This document shows positions 43,588-46,597 of a stretch of 46,597 nucleotides of DNA, one piece after another. Under the pieces are notes generated by a model. It made no database searches. It was not told the origin of the DNA and saw nothing but the letters and a program-made list of their open reading frames with translations. Positions within the stretch are counted from its first letter, which is position 1. Every line of letters begins with the position of its first letter. The translations under genes were made by a program, and so were the position numbers. Source of the stretch: Clostridium sp. (lineage in GTDB: Bacteria > Bacillota > Clostridia > Clostridiales > Clostridiaceae). The stretch covers positions 124,263-170,859 of the forward strand of contig NZ_JAGHFX010000083.1 of NCBI RefSeq assembly GCF_017888565.1, read 5' to 3'.

Positions 43588-45650
43588 TTAAGCATGTCTT
43601 CTTTTTCTAAAGAACATAGCTCCACCAATTGCCATAATTCCTAACGCTACTACAAAAATAGTAGTGCTTGATACCCTAGCCCCTGTTTCTGGAAGATTTC
43701 CTTTTCCAGTTTCAGAATTGTTACTTGAAGTATCATTTGATTCAGTAGATGTATCTACTGATGGAGATCCTGCTCCATTATTTCCTTCTACTTTTTCAGC
43801 AATAACATACTTAGAAAAGTGTGATGTTTTAAATGTTACTTTATTTCCTTCAACTGATGTTTCCATAGCTTCAAAAGTCTTATCTGCATCGTTATAATAA
43901 TAAACTACAAGTTTATCTTTATTTAAACCCTCAAGATCCTTATCTGACAATAAAATTTCTACTTCTGCTAATCCATCTTTAAAGTTATGAACGTTAACTT
44001 GTCCATCTTCTCTATTTATAATTAAATTAAAGTCAAATACTTTATTAACAGCATTCTTATCTTTTAAAATGTCAGAGTTCTCTAATATATCTAATTTAAT
44101 AGTTACATCACTAGCGCCTTGTAAAAGTTCTGAATCTATTAATGATAATGGTAAATTCATTTTCATGCTATTATTTACAGATATATTTAAAGATCCTTTT
44201 CCTGATTTTAAAGCTTCTATATCTTTTAGCACAACTTCAACATTTTTAGCTTCAGATTCAGTTTTTATAGCTATTTCATTTTTCTCATTTGAATTAATCT
44301 TTGATACTTCTGCAATAACTTTATCATCAGATGGCTTGATTACTACATTCTCATTGTTTTCGTTATCTCCTGGTTTTTCTGGAGTTGTTGGTTCTCCTGG
44401 TATGGTCGGAGTAACATTATTTTTATTTTGTACTATTGTGAATCTATTATATTGTTTCAATAGAATATTGTCATTATCATAAACAATTATCTTTAAATCA
44501 TTATTTATAATTCTTTCACTATCTAACTTTATTATACTAATTTCATTATTACCTTTTATTTTACTTAGATAAGCTTCATTTCCTTTATTCTCTACGTACC
44601 AATATGATTTGTCAAATTTATTTATAGACTCGCTATAAGAATAAAGCTCTATTTCCCCTAAAAAGTCATATATTCCATTTGTTAATCTATATTTTGCTAA
44701 CTTCATTCCTAAATTTATATATAAAATATCATTTTCTTTAAAGGATTCATTAGGGTAATATCCAATATTCCCCTCCATTATTCCTTCGCTAATTACTTTA
44801 TTATCCTTTACTTCTGAAACTTTATATTTATATATATTACTTTCATAATCCCATTCTAATTCATCATAAATAAAAACAATATTATTAACACTATCATAAC
44901 TAAACTCAACATGTGGCGATCTATCCATTGACTCTTGAGCTTTGTAGATAAAGTCATTTAATATTATACCTTCTTTTACCCTATGACCTTCACCTATTTT
45001 CCCATAACCAATCTCATATTCAATTATGTTACCACTATTAGGATATCTATATATATTAGCAAAAATTTGATTTTCACTATCTTTATACATAACATTATAA
45101 TATCCATCATATGCTCTATACATGCTATCTATATCAAGATCTATATTATTTTCTTTAATAATTTTTTTAATTAAATCTTTCACTTCTGCATCTTCTGTAA
45201 TTGCAACTGGTCTTAGATTACTGTCCTCTATATTTGATTCTTGCCACTCATCTGGTTTTGCATTTTCAAATGTATTACTATTTAAATTGTATTTTTCATA
45301 GAAAAGTATTTCTCCAACTTGTACAACATTTTTAGTATATTTTATTACCCAGTATTATCATTATACTTAGATATACTTGCAGTTTGATATCCATCAACTT
45401 CTTTTAATACAGTTTCCTTTCCTCCCTCAACTTTTGAAATTATAACTTTATTTTCTTTTTCACTATAATAAGCTATCAAACTTCTATTTCCATATTGTTG
45501 ATTGGATCTTAAATAGTAATCACTTTTCACTAAAGTAGTGTATTCATTCTCCGCTGCATTAACAACTGTTTGTAAAAGACTTGTTGGCAGTATTGACATT
45601 GCCATAAAGTAAGTTAAAACACTAGCAATAAATAATTTAAACTTTTTCAT
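43588..45650 (-). pseudogene. LPXTG cell-wall-anchored protein, broken by a single frameshift
   Basis: One gene of about 687 codons. It starts at 45650 (ATG, GGAGGGG) with a signal peptide (basic KKFK, then a hydrophobic stretch, cleavage after VNAA). The frame ends early at 45345 (YNDNTG-stop). One missing base at about 45347-45352 explains this: the adjacent frame continues without a stop (VIKYTKNVVQVGEILFYEK) into the remainder. A region of repeated short beta-strands (about 35-390) follows, possibly propeller-like, then a Pro-rich linker, a beta-domain (VIAEVSKINSNEKNEIAIK to YVIAEK) and a sorting signal: LPETG, a membrane segment and RKRRHA. Sortase would anchor it in the wall. It is broken as read, unless the base is a sequencing error. 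Confidence 0.85.
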
Positions 45651-45689
45651 ACTTCCCCTCCATTAATGTATATTATTTTTGTATATTTT

Positions 45690-45718
45690 ATTATAATATA
45701 CATAATTTTCATATTCAA
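45690..45718 (-). promoter_or_regulatory. Sigma-A promoter of the LPXTG gene
   Basis: Minus strand TTGAAT (45713-45718), exactly 17 bases, TATAAT (45690-45695). The -10 is perfect and the start codon is about 40 bases downstream. Confidence 0.75.
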
Positions 45719-45809
45719 GTAAATTATTGATTTATTGTGCATTATTTTTATTTATTTTAATATTTTTTCATTTTAATTTATATATTTTATTAAAATTCAC
45801 ATTATATTT

Positions 45810-45950
45810 AGTTCACACTCACCAGACCTATACTTTGCCTCTGACTTCCTTCAAACTCCACCTCCTTGTGTACACTCTTATTATTGGATAGTTGTTCCCA
45901 CTACCAAACCCACAGTGGACTTTCACCATCAAGTTCTTTCCCATTCTTGG
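45810..45950 (-). mobile_element. Group II intron remnant (domain I fragment)
   Basis: Read on the minus strand, the order GAACTTGATGGTGAAAGTCC, TGGTAGTGGGAACAACTA, GAGGTGGAGTTTGAAGGAAG, GAGGCAAA, GGTCTGGTGAGTGTGAACTA follows the 5' part of bacterial group II introns (AAGTCC, GAATCTGAAGGAAG, GGCAAA, CTGAGGAACACGAA in relatives as I recall them). There is no reverse transcriptase, no domain V and no further intron sequence nearby, so it is a dead fragment. Its base composition is distinctly less AT-rich than its flanks. Confidence 0.65.
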
Positions 45951-45959
45951 CATATGTAA

Positions 45960-45996
45960 AAATCCATGCACTAGTTTTAACTTAATGCATGGATTT
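45960..45996 (-). terminator. Terminator after the right-end LPXTG gene
   Basis: Perfect 11-bp stem AAATCCATGCA with a 15-base loop, 20 bases past the stop; same arms and same distance as at 43532-43568. Confidence 0.85.
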
Positions 45997-46015
45997 AAAA
46001 TACTCTTAATTTAAA

Positions 46016-46597
46016 TTAAGCTTGTTTCTTTTTTCTAACAAACATAGTCCCACCAATAGCAACTATTCCTATTGCTAAAACTACTATTATTGTACTAGAT
46101 ACTCTTGAACCTGTTTCAGGTAATTGTGGAACATCAGAAGGATTGCCAAGCTCCTTATTCATTAATTTTGTAATATTAATAAGGGAATCTAAAGCATTAT
46201 CTACTTCTTTTTGTGTTGCATCTTTATCATTAATAACTTTATCTGCTATTTTTAATGCATCCTGATATTTTTTCCAGTTTTCCTTTGAGTGGTTTGCTTC
46301 TTTATAGTACTCTAGGATTTCTTTGTAGAATTTTTCTAACTTAGATTTATCCACTTTTGAAGCTTCTGGTGTTTCTGGTGTTTCTGGAACCTCTGGCTTT
46401 TCTGGCACTTCAGGCACCTCTGGCTTTTCTGTTTCTACTTCTACTAGATTACCTTTAGCCGCCTTTAATGCTGATAGAGCATTATCTATTTCTATTTGTG
46501 TTGATGCTTTATCATATGCATCTTTTGCTGCTTTCAATGCATTTATAAATGCATCTTTTTCTGCTCCATCTTTATATTTATCTAAGTCAATCTTTTC
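46016..46597 (-). CDS. LPXTG cell-wall-anchored protein with FIVAR repeats, C-terminal part
   Basis: The frame is open through the right edge, so the N-terminus is outside. The visible 193 residues hold the end of one FIVAR module (DAYDKASTQIEIDNALSALKAAKGNL), a Pro/Glu linker of PEVPE/PETPE units, a second FIVAR module (LEKFYKEILEYYKEANHSKENWKKYQDAL, ATQKEVDNALDSLINIT), and the sorting signal LPETG, a membrane segment and RKKKQA. FIVAR modules occur as stalks in large secreted glycosidases and adhesins of clostridia. The sorting signal is closely similar to that of 43588-45650. A TTG at 46535-46537 is not the true start. Confidence 0.93.
   Translation of the reverse strand, partial: EKIDLDKYKDGAEKDAFINALKAAKDAYDKASTQIEIDNALSALKAAKGNLVEVETEKPEVPEVPEKPEVPETPETPEASKVDKSKLEKFYKEILEYYKEANHSKENWKKYQDALKIADKVINDKDATQKEVDNALDSLINITKLMNKELGNPSDVPQLPETGSRVSSTIIVVLAIGIVAIGGTMFVRKKKQA

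Larger units (their letters stand above)
45651..46015. other. Intergenic region with promoter, intron remnant and terminator
   Basis: 365 bases between the two LPXTG genes. It contains the sigma-A promoter at 45690-45718, AT-rich DNA to 45809, the group II intron remnant at 45810-45950 (clearly higher G/C) and the terminator at 45960-45996. Confidence 0.6.

Noticed and set aside
44069..44482. Plus-strand open frame inside the LPXTG gene
   Set aside because: Shadow of the real gene; Ser/Phe-rich with no start signal.
1..46597. tRNA or rRNA genes
   Set aside because: I saw no G/C-rich cloverleaf-like or rRNA-like sequence anywhere; the only less AT-rich segments are the intron remnant, the hairpins and 16110-16184.

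Overview
The window is very AT-rich with strong AGGAGG ribosome-binding sites, LPXTG surface proteins, a TagGH-type exporter, a UviA/TcdR-like sigma factor and a B. subtilis-type LexA box. This suggests a Firmicute close to Clostridium sensu stricto; the species cannot be fixed from the sequence alone. Nearly everything is on the minus strand, so the biology reads from right to left. Only a sigma-like gene at 34505 and a Cof-type phosphatase at 36219 are on the plus strand.

Right end (39.0-46.6 kb): two LPXTG wall-anchored proteins, one cut by the window edge and one frameshifted. They have near-identical tails and terminators and are separated by a group II intron remnant. Next is an unusual fusion of an O-antigen-ligase-like membrane protein with TPR-like helices and a C39-type cysteine peptidase, then prfC (release factor 3).

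33.4-38.9 kb: a polysaccharide-deacetylase-like gene overlapping an LpxD-like acyltransferase, the Cof phosphatase, two small sigma-70-like genes facing each other (one with a LexA box), and a CpsB-like protein that has lost all its metal ligands.

18.9-32.8 kb: a complete Wzx/Wzy capsule operon. The order is chain-length regulator, BY-kinase, PHP phosphatase, initiating phosphoglycosyltransferase, UDP-glucose dehydrogenase, UDP-uronate-type epimerase, three glycosyltransferases, polymerase, two acyltransferases, flippase, and finally a decayed galU pseudogene. The product is probably an acidic, acylated, uronic-acid-containing capsule.

15.3-18.8 kb: a small accessory island between the two polysaccharide loci. 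It holds DUF1659 and DUF2922 proteins, a phage-type replisome organizer and a NERD/HRDC protein, with related CGCG-core terminators and a shared upstream motif.

1-14.9 kb: a second polysaccharide operon using ABC export. It has two GT4 enzymes, TagG, TagH with a long extracytoplasmic repeat tail, an alpha/beta-hydrolase-like protein, WecC and WecB (UDP-ManNAcA synthesis), a large two-domain glycosyltransferase and a coiled-coil partner. After a strong terminator, two more alpha/beta-hydrolase-like genes follow. One is split at a run of nine T and one runs off the left edge.

The points most worth a second look are the ligase-peptidase fusion, the dead CpsB paralogue, the hydrolase group with its homopolymer switch candidate, the SOS-linked sigma factor, and the deacetylase/LpxD-like pair.
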